This document shows positions 25,808 to 34,869 of a stretch of 64,000 nucleotides of DNA, piece after piece. The notes beneath the pieces are model-generated. The model was not told where the DNA came from and did no database searches. It saw only the letters and a list, made by a program, of their open reading frames with translations. A program made the position numbers and the translations under genes. The DNA comes from Thermohalobaculum sp039028795 (lineage in GTDB: Bacteria > Pseudomonadota > Alphaproteobacteria > Rhodobacterales > Rhodobacteraceae): positions 62,001 to 126,000 of the forward strand of contig JBCCHJ010000005.1 in assembly GCA_039028795.1 (NCBI GenBank), in the 5' to 3' direction. Each line of letters opens with the position of its first letter. The first letter of the stretch is position 1.

Positions 25808-26896
25808 GTGAAAATTGATGGTAAAGACTGGCGTCCGATTTGGCGCCAGGACGGCAGCAGGCAGGTTGAGATCATAGACCAAACGCGGCTGCCGTTCGCC
25901 TTTGAGACGCTTGTCTTGAAGGCTGAAGCGGATGCAGCGCGGGCGATCCGGGATATGTATGTGCGTGGCGCCCCGTTGATCGGCGCGACGGCGGCCTATG
26001 GCATTGCCCTCGCGATGGCCGAGGACCCTTCCGATGCCAATTTGGACGGCGCGTATCAGCGTCTGCACGCGACCCGGCCCACTGCAATCAATCTGAAATG
26101 GGCGCTGGATGGTCTGAGTAGACTGCTGCGTCCGACGCCCATTGATGATCGCATTGATCTGGCTTTCGAGCGGGCCGATGCGATCGTCAAAGAAGATGTT
26201 GAGATCAATCGCCGCATCGGCGCGCATGGCCTTACGGTGCTGAAAGACATTGCTGCCGGACCAGGCCGGGTCAATGTGCTAACCCATTGCAATGCCGGTT
26301 GGTTGGCAACCTGTGACTGGGGCACGGCAACCTCGCCGATCTATCAGGCCCATGATGCTGGTATCGATGTTCATGTCTGGGTTGATGAAACACGGCCCCG
26401 CAATCAGGGCGGGCATCTGACCGCTTGGGAATTGCACAATCATGGTGTGGCGCATACGGTGATTGTCGACAATGCTGGCGGTCATCTGATGCAGCATGGC
26501 CAAGTTGATCTTTGCATCACTGGCACGGATCGCACAACGGCGACCGGCGATGTTTGCAACAAGATTGGCACCTATCTGAAGGCGCTGGCCGCCCATGATA
26601 ATGGTGTGCCATTCTACGTGGCGCTGCCCAGCCCGACGATCGATTGGACGGTTCGAAACGGCGTTGCAGAGATTCCAATCGAAGAGCGCAATGGCACTGA
26701 AGTGCAAGAGGTCACGGGCCTCTGCGAAGGGGAGATCGTGAGGACAAAAGTCACCTCGCCAGGCTCGGCCGTTGCAAATCCTGCTTTTGATGTCACGCCG
26801 GCGCGACTAATTACTGGCTTGATTACTGAACGCGGGATCGCCATTCCTTCCGAAAGTGGACTTGCAGAGTTGTTTCCAGAAAGAGTTGCAGCATGA
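25808..26896 (+). CDS. mtnA: S-methyl-5-thioribose-1-phosphate isomerase
   Basis: The 362-residue enzyme isomerises methylthioribose 1-phosphate to methylthioribulose 1-phosphate in methionine salvage. Key family strings are RDMYVRGAPLIGATAAYG, the catalytic Cys region LTHCNAGWLAT and the catalytic Asp region ITGTDRTTATGDVCNKIGTY. GTG at 25808 with AGGAG is the best start. No other methionine-salvage gene is next to it. Its stop overlaps the next ATG by four bases, so it is coupled to the transporter. Confidence 0.95.
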   Translation: MKIDGKDWRPIWRQDGSRQVEIIDQTRLPFAFETLVLKAEADAARAIRDMYVRGAPLIGATAAYGIALAMAEDPSDANLDGAYQRLHATRPTAINLKWALDGLSRLLRPTPIDDRIDLAFERADAIVKEDVEINRRIGAHGLTVLKDIAAGPGRVNVLTHCNAGWLATCDWGTATSPIYQAHDAGIDVHVWVDETRPRNQGGHLTAWELHNHGVAHTVIVDNAGGHLMQHGQVDLCITGTDRTTATGDVCNKIGTYLKALAAHDNGVPFYVALPSPTIDWTVRNGVAEIPIEERNGTEVQEVTGLCEGEIVRTKVTSPGSAVANPAFDVTPARLITGLITERGIAIPSESGLAELFPERVAA

Positions 26897-27792
26897 GTGA
26901 CGATCAGCCGTATGGACCACAGGGCATCGGTATCCTGCTGGTCTTGATCGCAGCGATTGGATGCGGCGCAACGCCGGTGTTTACGAAATGGCTGATCGCC
27001 ACGGGCGCACCGTTCGAAGTAATTTCCTTTTATCGCTTTGTAATCACGGCCGCTCTGATGTTGCCGTTCCTCAGCCTCAAACCAGAGACGTTTTCAGCAA
27101 TAGCAATGGCGTTGCTGGCCGGGGCCGCAATGGGGCTTGGATGGACTGGCTATGCGATGCTGCTGACGAAAACGACTATCGTCACCGCAGGCATCGTCTA
27201 CTTTGCCTACCCGTTCTTTACTCTGATCTTCGCGCTGATAATGATCGGTTGGACTCCGAGCGTACGTGGATCGATGGCGGCTTTACTGGTGATCGGCGCC
27301 GTCATTGTGGCTTTGCAGCCGGTCTTCCTGATCACGTTGTCCTGGCAATCGACATTGGTCGCGTTGGCTGCGCCTTTGAGCTTTGGATTTGCTGCAGTTG
27401 TGACGGCCGGATGGCTGCAGTCGCTAAATCCACTGCAGCGGTTGGGGTCTGTGACCCTGGGGGCCTGCATCGGAGTACTGCCGCTGGTTTTGCTGCGCCA
27501 TCCGCCAGAAATTCTCATCCCTGCCGGGGATCAGATTGCGTTGATCATCGGTCTGGGTGCAGGCGCGGCCCTGATACCCAGTTTCATCTATGTCGTTGCG
27601 GCGCCACGTATAGGGGCATTGAAGGCTGCCATAGCTGGATCAATCGAACTGCCGACCATGGCGTTTTTTGGCTGGTGGGTGTTTCAAGAAACCCCGATTG
27701 ACCACGAATACGCGGCCGGCGCGCTGGTAATCGTGGCCATCATCCTTGTCGCGATGTCGAGATTACCGAAAGGTAGACCGCCGGCAGCTTGA
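26893..27792 (+). CDS. EamA/DMT-family transporter
   Basis: This 299-residue inner-membrane protein has about ten helices, starting ILLVLIAAIGCGATPVFTKWLIATGAPFEVISFYRF, with the duplicated EamA layout. Translational coupling to mtnA (ATGA overlap) hints that the exported or imported compound relates to thioribose or methionine metabolism, but this is inference only. It converges on the DM13 lipoprotein gene. Confidence 0.87.
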   Translation: MSDDQPYGPQGIGILLVLIAAIGCGATPVFTKWLIATGAPFEVISFYRFVITAALMLPFLSLKPETFSAIAMALLAGAAMGLGWTGYAMLLTKTTIVTAGIVYFAYPFFTLIFALIMIGWTPSVRGSMAALLVIGAVIVALQPVFLITLSWQSTLVALAAPLSFGFAAVVTAGWLQSLNPLQRLGSVTLGACIGVLPLVLLRHPPEILIPAGDQIALIIGLGAGAALIPSFIYVVAAPRIGALKAAIAGSIELPTMAFFGWWVFQETPIDHEYAAGALVIVAIILVAMSRLPKGRPPAA

Positions 27793-27819
27793 TGCGGCCG
27801 ACGGCTCTTGGCGCAAGTG

Positions 27820-28260
27820 TTAGCTTAGCGTCAGCTTGGCGACACCCAGCGGGACGGTGAACTTATCGCACCAAATCCAAATCTCGTTGAAATTGGCGAC
27901 ATCCAGACCTTCGGGAATGGCATAGACCTGCTTGCCCGAGTTCGATGCCAGGATCGCCAATGAGGCGTTCTTGTCATAGCCGTTCTGACCCAAGGCAACA
28001 TGCGGATCAGGCGCGCCGTCAAAGCTGAAGTCATCCTCAAGGATAACCACCCATTGCTTGCCAATGCGAGCGATGCTGGCGCCACCCGTGGTGATGTGAT
28101 CGGACTTGCCAACAAACGTACCTTTGGCGGTCCTGTTCGCATTCGCAGCTTCCGATGCTGCGATGGCGGGCGCAGCCGATGCGGCTTGCTTAGGCGCAGG
28201 CGCGCACGCGGCCAAAAGTAGTGCTGCGACCGTCAAGGCAATGGGAACAGATTTGATCAT
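27820..28260 (-). CDS. DM13-domain lipoprotein
   Basis: The start at 28260 gives a 146-residue lipoprotein (lipobox LAAC, Cys19) with an Ala-rich linker and a DM13-like domain from about residue 45. That domain reads GKSDHITTGGASIARIG, then LEDDFSFDGAPDPHVALG, and ends with IWIWCDKFTVPLGVAKL. DM13 domains are proposed to carry redox or electron-transfer roles; the conserved Cys in WIWCDKF is kept. It is tethered to a membrane facing the periplasm. An in-frame start at 28308 lacks a signal sequence and was not used. Confidence 0.85.
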   Translation of the reverse strand: MIKSVPIALTVAALLLAACAPAPKQAASAAPAIAASEAANANRTAKGTFVGKSDHITTGGASIARIGKQWVVILEDDFSFDGAPDPHVALGQNGYDKNASLAILASNSGKQVYAIPEGLDVANFNEIWIWCDKFTVPLGVAKLTLS

Positions 28261-28464
28261 TTGTCTTTTTCCTTCTTGAGAGCGTTTTGATGGACGCACT
28301 CTGGTCATTGTGACGCAGATTGGAAATCAACGTTGGTCACAGCGGTGGGAAAAGAGAAGGTCTTTGCGTGATGTATTGAAATATTTCTGTCGTTAGCGGA
28401 GTTGAGCCTTTGTCGAATATTTGAGAGCATTCCCGCGGAGCATTGCGGAACCATAGGACATCAA

Positions 28465-29367
28465 ATGCGTTCATTAATTCAGGTAGCAGTCGCACTCTGT
28501 GCGAGTTCGGCGTTGGCCGGGCCCATCGATGATGCCCGGCTGGATTACATTGCCGGAAACTATCAGGCGGCATTGGAGGTACTGATCCCGGCGGCTGAGG
28601 CTGGCGACGCAAACGCTCAGAACATCGTGGGTGATGCCTATGACGTAGGCAACGGGGTCGACATCGATTACAATCTGGCCCGGGATTGGTGGACGAAATC
28701 GGCCGACCAGGGGTTTTCGAAGGCGCTCTATAATCTGGGCAAGATGCTGTCGGAGGGCCGTGACGGCTTAGAACCCGACTACGAAGAAGCAAAAAGGCGT
28801 CTGACCGAATCTGCGCGAAAAGCCAATGGAGACGCCTTCAACGAACTGGGCCTTATGCATGCTCTGGGACGTGGCGGTCCGGTGGATCATGCAAAGTCAA
28901 TTGAGTTCTACATGAAAGGCCACGAACTGGGGTCGACGATCGCAACGTCGAACTTGGGGGCTGTCTATGCGGCAGGACAGGGCGTCGAGGTCGACTACGC
29001 CAAAGCGTTTGAACTGAGTACCATTGCCGCAGAACGTGGTGACGGCCAGGCGAACCACAATCTGGGAGTGATGTACCGCGACGGTCTGCATGTTTCCGCA
29101 AGCCCTTGGGTTGCATTCCTGATGTTCCGCGAAGCTCAAGCGCAGGGTTACCCAAAGGCAGGGATGCAGATGGCCGACATGATGCTTGTTGAAAGCAGCC
29201 CGCGCCACGATCCGGTTACGGCCTTGGGGTATTGTCAGTGGTCTGAGATCGTTGCCAGTCCGGCGCAACAAGCCGATCTTTTCATGGATTGCGCGGCACT
29301 GGCTGCGGAATTGACGGATGCTCAGCAAGCGGTTGCGAACGCAATCACAGAAGATCTGCTTCAGTAG
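28465..29367 (+). CDS. Secreted Sel1-repeat protein
   Basis: The 300-residue product has a Sec signal peptide (MRSLIQVAVALCASSALAG) followed by about five Sel1/TPR-like repeats with the pattern A-x-x-x-L-G-x-x-Y-x-x-G (for example NLGAVYAAGQGVEVDYAKAFEL). The last 60 residues are non-repetitive with two Cys (YCQWSE, DCAAL). Sel1 arrays are protein-binding scaffolds; a periplasmic role is inferred. The start at 28465 is chosen because the signal peptide begins there. It converges on hpt with a 15-bp gap. Confidence 0.88.
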   Translation: MRSLIQVAVALCASSALAGPIDDARLDYIAGNYQAALEVLIPAAEAGDANAQNIVGDAYDVGNGVDIDYNLARDWWTKSADQGFSKALYNLGKMLSEGRDGLEPDYEEAKRRLTESARKANGDAFNELGLMHALGRGGPVDHAKSIEFYMKGHELGSTIATSNLGAVYAAGQGVEVDYAKAFELSTIAAERGDGQANHNLGVMYRDGLHVSASPWVAFLMFREAQAQGYPKAGMQMADMMLVESSPRHDPVTALGYCQWSEIVASPAQQADLFMDCAALAAELTDAQQAVANAITEDLLQ

Positions 29368-29382
29368 TCTCGAGAGTTATGA

Positions 29383-29925
29383 TCACACCGTTTCTGTAAA
29401 CCGGACCGCGCCGATGAATGGCAGATTGCGGTTCCGCTGGGCATAGTCGATGCCGTATCCGACAACGAATTCATCCGGTATCTCAAAGCCAATCCATCGG
29501 GTGGGCACATCAACCTCGCGACGCGAAGGTTTCGACAATAATGCACAGACTTCCAGATGGTCAGGGTGTCGGGTCTGCAAGATCTCCAGGACGTGGGACA
29601 GCGTATGGCCCGTGTCCACGATGTCTTCGACAACCAGGACGTCGCGCCCTTCGATTTCGCCCCTCAGATCCTTAAGAATGCGCACCTCGCGAGAGCTTTG
29701 CGTTGTGTTCCCATAGCTGGACGCTTCAATGAAATCGATTTCGACTGGGACATCGAGTTTCCTCACCAGATCGGCGATGAAGACAAATGAACCGCGAAGA
29801 AGACCAACGACCACCAGTTTATTGGTGTTCTGGAAATGCGCATTAATCTGTTCCGCTAAAGTCGCGACACGCGCTGCAATCGTAGCTTCGTCAATCAATT
29901 CTTCTATGTCGTAAGACGGCGTCAT
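29383..29925 (-). CDS. hpt: Hypoxanthine phosphoribosyltransferase
   Basis: The 180-residue purine-salvage enzyme converts hypoxanthine or guanine and PRPP to nucleotides. The PRPP loop is VLVVEDIVDTGHTL, and VGLLRGSFVFIADLVR is the N-terminal signature. The ATG at 29925 is used because the conserved domain starts just after it; an open frame extends much further upstream but is not family-like. It is divergent from the COQ10-type gene at 30004, with 78 bp between. Confidence 0.95.
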   Translation of the reverse strand: MTPSYDIEELIDEATIAARVATLAEQINAHFQNTNKLVVVGLLRGSFVFIADLVRKLDVPVEIDFIEASSYGNTTQSSREVRILKDLRGEIEGRDVLVVEDIVDTGHTLSHVLEILQTRHPDHLEVCALLSKPSRREVDVPTRWIGFEIPDEFVVGYGIDYAQRNRNLPFIGAVRFTETV

Positions 29926-30003
29926 CCTGTCCCCTCGCGCTCTCTTGAGTCGAATGTTAACCGATCCCAAGTAAGAGCAGGAAAGAACCACACAAGAGAC
30001 CCG

Positions 30004-30468
30004 ATGCCCACCCATACTGAAAAGCGTCGCATGCCGTACAGCGCCAGCGAAATGTATGCGTTGATCGCAGACGTAGAGGCTTATCCCAAATTTCTGCCAT
30101 GGTGCGCCGGATGCCGCGTTCGCGGGCAACGCGCCGATGGTGCGAGCGAGATCGTCGACGCGGACCTGATCATCTCTTTCAAGGTCTTTCGGGAACGGTT
30201 TGGCAGCCGCGTGACGCTTATGCCAGATGAAAACCGGATCAACGTCGCGTATTTGGACGGCCCTTTCAAATATCTGAAGAACTTTTGGCATTTTAAGCCG
30301 GTGTCGGACACAGAGTGCGAGGTCGACTTCTTCGTGGACTTCGAGTTCAGGTCTAAAACGCTAGGCGCGCTGATTGGAGTTGTATTCAACGAGGCGATGC
30401 GTCGTATCGTTAAAGCCTTCGAGAACCGCGCGGCAGAGCTTTATGGTAGTCGCAAGCTAAGCGCCTGA
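30004..30468 (+). CDS. COQ10/RatA-type START-domain protein
   Basis: The 154-residue protein is a single START/SRPBCC domain (MPYSASEMYALIADVEAYPKFLPWCAG, then GPFKYLKNFWHFKPV). In alphaproteobacteria and mitochondria this group binds ubiquinone and supports respiration (COQ10); the gamma-proteobacterial RatA relative binds ribosomes. Given the taxonomy, a ubiquinone-binding role is more likely. It is cytoplasmic or membrane peripheral. It converges on cinA. Confidence 0.9.
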   Translation: MPTHTEKRRMPYSASEMYALIADVEAYPKFLPWCAGCRVRGQRADGASEIVDADLIISFKVFRERFGSRVTLMPDENRINVAYLDGPFKYLKNFWHFKPVSDTECEVDFFVDFEFRSKTLGALIGVVFNEAMRRIVKAFENRAAELYGSRKLSA

Positions 30469-30529
30469 GGGAAATGTTCCTACCAGGATTGGGGCAGTTT
30501 ACTATTGGGAAGTTCAGTTTCCCCCGATC

Positions 30530-31024
30530 TTAACTCGTAGATCCCTCGGCCAGCTCAAACAACATGCGTAAAGCCTGTTCCATCGATCTTCGCCGAACCT
30601 CAGACCGGCCGAGTGCACCGTACTCGATCCGCTCAGCCGTCATATTGCCACCCTTCTGCGCGGCCGCAAAGTGCACCAATCCTTCGGGTTTCTCTACGGT
30701 GCCACCACCTGGTCCTGCGACGCCTGTAATGGCAACGGCAAGATCGGCCCGGCTGTTTGCCAAAGCACCTTCGGCCATCGCTCTCGCTACCAGATCAGAA
30801 ACCGCGCCGTGCTGGGTGATCAAATCCATTGGCACGCCCAGCATCCTCGCTTTGGCCTCGTTCGAATAAGTCACGAAACCACAGTCGACGACATCTGAAG
30901 ATCCGGGGATATCGACGAGGCTGGATGCAACCATTCCTCCGGTGCAGCTTTCAGCCGTTGCGATCATTAGGCCCTTCGTCCGGCAGGTATCGAGCACTCT
31001 GGGCGCCAGGTCAGAACCAGCCAT
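30530..31024 (-). CDS. pncC: CinA C-terminal domain amidohydrolase
   Basis: The 164-residue protein is a stand-alone CinA C-terminal domain, the nicotinamide-nucleotide amidohydrolase that recycles NMN to NaMN. Landmarks are TAESCTGGMVASSLVDIPGSS and ITGVAGPGGGTVEKPEGLVHFA. The ATG at 31024 lies inside the end of pgpA (14-bp overlap), which indicates an operon ispDF-pgpA-pncC. Activity is inferred from the family. Confidence 0.92.
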   Translation of the reverse strand: MAGSDLAPRVLDTCRTKGLMIATAESCTGGMVASSLVDIPGSSDVVDCGFVTYSNEAKARMLGVPMDLITQHGAVSDLVARAMAEGALANSRADLAVAITGVAGPGGGTVEKPEGLVHFAAAQKGGNMTAERIEYGALGRSEVRRRSMEQALRMLFELAEGSTS

Positions 31025-31493
31025 GTGATACTCCTGCAGCAACAAACATGATCAGCCCCGTGATTGCGCCTGCTGCGATATCATCCAACATGACGCCCCA
31101 GGGCGTTGGACGATCCAACCAGCGGATCGGCGGGGGTTTTAGGATATCGAGTAGGCGGAACAACACGAAACCCCCAACCCAGCCGGGCCAAGGGAAGATA
31201 TGAGGGTCGACGTCGCGAAAGTTCAACATGAAGGAAAGCGGCCAGAGGGCGACCATCATCCCGGCGACCTCGTCAATTACGACCTCGGACGGATCGTCCT
31301 GCTGCCCTGCCAAATAGAACTTCGTCGCCCATACGCCGCCAAAGATTGCGACCAGTGTCACCGCAAAGACAGCCCAGAAACCACCGCCCCAATGCAATCC
31401 ATAAGCAAGCGGGATCGCAGCCATAGACCCCCAGGTACCGGGTGCCCACGGTAGGCGGCCAACACCAAAGAAGGTGACGGTGGCAGCGATCAT
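31011..31493 (-). CDS. pgpA: Phosphatidylglycerophosphatase A
   Basis: The 160-residue inner-membrane enzyme dephosphorylates phosphatidylglycerol phosphate. Family strings are FGVGRLPWAPGTWGSM at the N-terminus, VIDEVAGMMVALW in the middle and a C-terminal half with RLLDILKPPPI and GVMLDDIAAGAI. Three to four membrane helices are visible. Its start overlaps the ispDF stop by four bases and its end overlaps pncC, so the three genes are co-translated. Confidence 0.95.
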   Translation of the reverse strand: MIAATVTFFGVGRLPWAPGTWGSMAAIPLAYGLHWGGGFWAVFAVTLVAIFGGVWATKFYLAGQQDDPSEVVIDEVAGMMVALWPLSFMLNFRDVDPHIFPWPGWVGGFVLFRLLDILKPPPIRWLDRPTPWGVMLDDIAAGAITGLIMFVAAGVSHGWF

Positions 31494-32650
31494 AACGGCA
31501 GTTCTACCGTTGCATTTGCAATGCAGCCCATGCCTTCTTCGCGGCCGATAAAACCCATGCGCTCCATCGTCGTTGCTTTAACGGAAATGCGGCTGGCATC
31601 AGTATCCATAATCTCGGCGATGCGAGCCTGCATGGCGTTTGCGTGTGGCCCAATTTTTGGCGTTTCGCAAAGCAGGGTGATATCGGCATTTACAACCCGT
31701 CCGCCGCGCTCACGCACCAAACCAGCGGCGTGCGACAGGAAGACATGACTCTCGGTGCCCTTCCATTGCGGGTCCGATGGCGGAAAGTGCTGTCCGATAT
31801 CGCCGTCCGCCAGGGCACCGTATAGGGCATCCGCTAGGGCATGGAGACCGACGTCAGCGTCGGAATGCCCGTCCAGTCGATGTGAATGCGGCAGGTGCAC
31901 ACCACACAGCCAAACGCCGTCGCCCGGAACGAACCGATGCACATCGAAGCCATGCCCAGTGCGGATTTCCATGCAAGTCTCCTTGGCCACCAGACGGCGG
32001 GCGCGGTCCATATCCGCAGTCGTCGTGATTTTAAAGTTGTCGGGATCGCCCGCGATCAGCGCCACATCGCATCCCGCCCGACGATAGGTCTCGGCATCGT
32101 CCAGGGCAGGGGAATCTGACGCCACATCCGCCCTGTGTGCGTCGAGGATACCTGCGAATGGAAAGGCCTGCGGCGTCTGCGCCCGCCAAAGCCCAGCACG
32201 TGGGACGGGCGTCTCGGCGCCCGCAACTCCTTCGCGCCAAAGCGCATCGACAACTGGTTCGGCCAGGATCGCCCCGCCATCCGTTGCACAAAGCTGGTTC
32301 AATAGATCCGACTGCACAAATGGCCGCGCCGCATCGTGAATCAGCACGCGATCAGGTGCATGAGGCGCTAAGGCCTCCAAGGCCAGGCGGACAGAGGATG
32401 CTCTGTCATCTCCACCTGCTGTGGGTGGTAACAGACGATCCGCCTGCAAGCCTGCAATTGCGTCATCGTAATACCCGCGAAAATCCATATGGATCGCCGT
32501 TAGGATCAGATTGATACCCTGGCAGGCCAACAAGGCCTCGACCGTGCGGGTCAGAACCGTCTTGCCACCCAAATCTTGGTACTGTTTCGGGACCGCTCCA
32601 CCCAGGCGCAGCCCTTTCCCGGCGGCAACGATTATGGCGGCAGTCGTCAT
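31490..32650 (-). CDS. ispDF: Bifunctional IspD/IspF isoprenoid enzyme
   Basis: This 386-residue fusion carries out two steps of the MEP pathway. The N-terminal IspD part (to about residue 225, with AAGKGLRLGG and the RVLIHDAARPF region) makes CDP-methylerythritol. The C-terminal IspF part (from about 228, metal ligands at DVH 236-238 and the HSDADVGLHAL strand) makes the cyclodiphosphate. The fusion is usual in alphaproteobacteria. It heads the operon with pgpA and pncC and is divergent from dusB. Confidence 0.96.
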   Translation of the reverse strand: MTTAAIIVAAGKGLRLGGAVPKQYQDLGGKTVLTRTVEALLACQGINLILTAIHMDFRGYYDDAIAGLQADRLLPPTAGGDDRASSVRLALEALAPHAPDRVLIHDAARPFVQSDLLNQLCATDGGAILAEPVVDALWREGVAGAETPVPRAGLWRAQTPQAFPFAGILDAHRADVASDSPALDDAETYRRAGCDVALIAGDPDNFKITTTADMDRARRLVAKETCMEIRTGHGFDVHRFVPGDGVWLCGVHLPHSHRLDGHSDADVGLHALADALYGALADGDIGQHFPPSDPQWKGTESHVFLSHAAGLVRERGGRVVNADITLLCETPKIGPHANAMQARIAEIMDTDASRISVKATTMERMGFIGREEGMGCIANATVELPL

Positions 32651-32774
32651 CAGGTTCCTTCCGTTGTCGCAGGTTTAGCGTATCCCACAGAAAACGGAAG
32701 TCTGGCAGCGGCATTTCGTTCATTCTGTTCGGCTTGCGCGGATGGGATCACAGGCTTAAGGAGAGCGGCGTGTG

Positions 32775-32798
32775 ATGAAAAAATGGGCAGCATGCTGA
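32775..32798 (+). other. Possible upstream mini-ORF before dusB
   Basis: ATG at 32775 has AAGGAGAG about ten bases upstream and would encode only MKKWAAC. Its stop overlaps the second candidate dusB start (ATGCTGA). This ribosome site fits the mini-ORF better than the dusB ATG at 32783, so coupled translation is possible. Speculative. Confidence 0.3.
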
Positions 32799-33778
32799 AA
32801 ATTAGGGACATTCCGGTCGACCCTGCGATCATTCTGGCCCCAATGGCAGGAATCACAGACCGGCCGTTCCGGGAACTTGTTGCCGAATATGGGGCAGGGC
32901 TGGTAGTCTCGGAAATGGTGGCCTCTGCCGAGATGGTAGCGGCAAAACCTTCTGTTCGTGCGCGCGCCGAGATCGCCGCGGGTACTGTCGGCACATCGGT
33001 TCAAATCGCTGGGCGCGAGGCAATATGGATGGCCAAGGCAGCGGCCTTGTTGGAAATACAGGGCGCAAGGATCATCGACATCAATATGGGCTGCCCCGCC
33101 CGCAAGGTAACCAACGGTGCATCAGGGTCCGCGCTGATGCGTGATCCTGACCATGCCGTATCGTTGATCGAAGCCGTAGTCGGCGCTGTCGATGTTCCCG
33201 TGACCTTAAAAATGCGCCTCGGGTGGGATGATGCGATGTTGAACGCGCCCGACATTGCTCGCCGAGCAGAGAAAGCCGGCGTTCAAATGATCACCGTGCA
33301 TGGCCGGACCAGGTGCCAGTTCTACAAGGGGGTGGCAGACTGGGCCGCGATCCGCCGAGTTGTCGATGCCGTGGATGTGCCAGTGATTGCCAATGGCGAC
33401 GTTGTCAATGCGGCTTCTGCGCAGCGCGCATTGGAATTGTCGGGCGCTGCGGGCGTCATGATTGGCCGCGGCGCCATCGGCAAACCCTGGCTTTTGGCCG
33501 AAATTTCCACGGCCCTGCAGGGACGCCGATGCGATTTGCGCCCCAGAGGTTCGGAGTTCGCTGCGCTGATTGCACGTCATTGCCGTGCGCATATAGAATT
33601 CTACGGCGAAGAAACCGGTGTTCGCGCTATGCGCAAACATCTGGACGGCTATATGATGCAAGTTCCAGGCAGCGGCCCGTTGCGCCAACGTTTGATCCGA
33701 GAGACGGACACTCAAGTGCTCTTCGCCGGGATCGAAGAATTAGGTCAGCTTGATTGTTCAGACAGGCTGGCCGCATGA
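32783..33778 (+). CDS. dusB: tRNA-dihydrouridine synthase B
   Basis: The 331-residue FMN enzyme reduces uridine in tRNA. Signatures are AIILAPMAGITDRPFR, the catalytic Cys104 in INMGCPARKV, and VMIGRGAIGKPWLL near the C-terminal FMN site. ATG at 32783 or 32792 could be the start; both precede the barrel. Its stop overlaps the ntrB ATG (ATGA). Linkage of dusB to ntrBC is the standard arrangement in this group, parallel to dusB-fis in enteric bacteria. Confidence 0.94.
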   Translation: MGSMLKIRDIPVDPAIILAPMAGITDRPFRELVAEYGAGLVVSEMVASAEMVAAKPSVRARAEIAAGTVGTSVQIAGREAIWMAKAAALLEIQGARIIDINMGCPARKVTNGASGSALMRDPDHAVSLIEAVVGAVDVPVTLKMRLGWDDAMLNAPDIARRAEKAGVQMITVHGRTRCQFYKGVADWAAIRRVVDAVDVPVIANGDVVNAASAQRALELSGAAGVMIGRGAIGKPWLLAEISTALQGRRCDLRPRGSEFAALIARHCRAHIEFYGEETGVRAMRKHLDGYMMQVPGSGPLRQRLIRETDTQVLFAGIEELGQLDCSDRLAA

Positions 33779-34869
33779 GCATCAACTATGAGCATATCTG
33801 GCAGGCCTTGCCGAATCCGGCCGTTCTATTGGATGCCGCGGGCCGATTTGAGGAAATAAACGGTGCGGCCGAAAGCTTCTTGGCTATGTCGGCTAAGGCG
33901 CTGAAGCGCCATGAATTTGTCCATTTGGCGGGTTCAGACAGCCGCGTTGCGGACCTAATCGGTCGCGTCGCGAAAACAGGTTCGGCCCTGGGCGAATACA
34001 CGGTGGAGTTTTCCTGGCCCGAAGCGCCGGTTCGCGTCGTCGATCTGTTCGCAGTGCCGATTGAGGAAGATCGCATCCTGGTGACGATCCATCCCCGTGC
34101 CAATGCGGAACGGATGGGTCGGCAACTTTCTAGTCGAGGCGCGGCACGCTCAGTCGTGGGCATGGCAGCGATGTTGGCCCACGAGATTAAGAACCCGCTT
34201 GCTGGAATTTCAGGTGCCGCACAGTTGCTGGAAATGAGCCTGGGGCCGGAAGACCAGGAACTGGCAACTTTGATCCAGGAAGAATCAGATCGGATAGAAA
34301 AGCTGGTGAATCGGGTTGAAGCCTTTGGTGATGTTGGCGTCGCCCGCCGGGAACCGGTCAACATTCATGATGTTCTGGACCGGGCAGCTAAGTCGGCCCG
34401 GGCTGGTTTTGCGTCACATATCCGATTTGTTGAGGAGTATGACCCTTCACTACCACCCGTGCCGGGTGATGCGGATCAACTGATGCAGGTTATGGTCAAC
34501 TTGTTGAAGAACGCGTCCGAGGCGGCTCCAGCCGTCGGGGGCGTCATCATGCTGCGCACGGCGTATCGTGCAGGTATGAAGGTACGCACACCGCGCGGTG
34601 GCCATGAAAGCCTACCGTTGCAAATCGAGATCTCGGATAATGGGTCCGGCGTGCCCGAGGATCTGATGCCGCACTTGTTCGAACCCTTCGTGACATCGAA
34701 ATCGAACGGATCTGGGTTGGGCCTCGCCTTGGTCTCAAAGGTAATTGCAGATCATGGCGGGGTCATAAGTTGTGATTCGTCGCCGGGTTTCACGGTCTTT
34801 CGCTTGCTGATGCCGGTCTCCACCGAAGAGGTGACTGTATCAAATTCTGCTGAAGAGGATGCCGCATGA
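33775..34869 (+). CDS. ntrB: Nitrogen regulation sensor kinase NtrB
   Basis: The 364-residue cytoplasmic histidine kinase has an N-terminal PAS domain (ALPNPAVLLDAAGRFEEINGAAE), the phosphoacceptor His136 (MLAHEIKNPLAGISGA) and an HATPase domain with NLLKNASEA, SDNGSGVP and SGLGLALVSKV boxes. PII protein (GlnB) is expected to switch it between kinase and phosphatase for NtrC in response to glutamine. It overlaps dusB upstream and ntrC downstream by four bases each, so expression is coupled. Confidence 0.95.
   Translation: MSINYEHIWQALPNPAVLLDAAGRFEEINGAAESFLAMSAKALKRHEFVHLAGSDSRVADLIGRVAKTGSALGEYTVEFSWPEAPVRVVDLFAVPIEEDRILVTIHPRANAERMGRQLSSRGAARSVVGMAAMLAHEIKNPLAGISGAAQLLEMSLGPEDQELATLIQEESDRIEKLVNRVEAFGDVGVARREPVNIHDVLDRAAKSARAGFASHIRFVEEYDPSLPPVPGDADQLMQVMVNLLKNASEAAPAVGGVIMLRTAYRAGMKVRTPRGGHESLPLQIEISDNGSGVPEDLMPHLFEPFVTSKSNGSGLGLALVSKVIADHGGVISCDSSPGFTVFRLLMPVSTEEVTVSNSAEEDAA

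Noticed and set aside
26961..27701. 246-codon open frame inside the DMT gene at 26893
   Set aside because: Same strand, other frame; composition shows no domain, while the DMT frame has clear membrane helices.
29926..30291. N-terminal extension of hpt
   Set aside because: The in-frame upstream part lies over the COQ10-type gene on the other strand and does not match the enzyme family, which starts at 29925.
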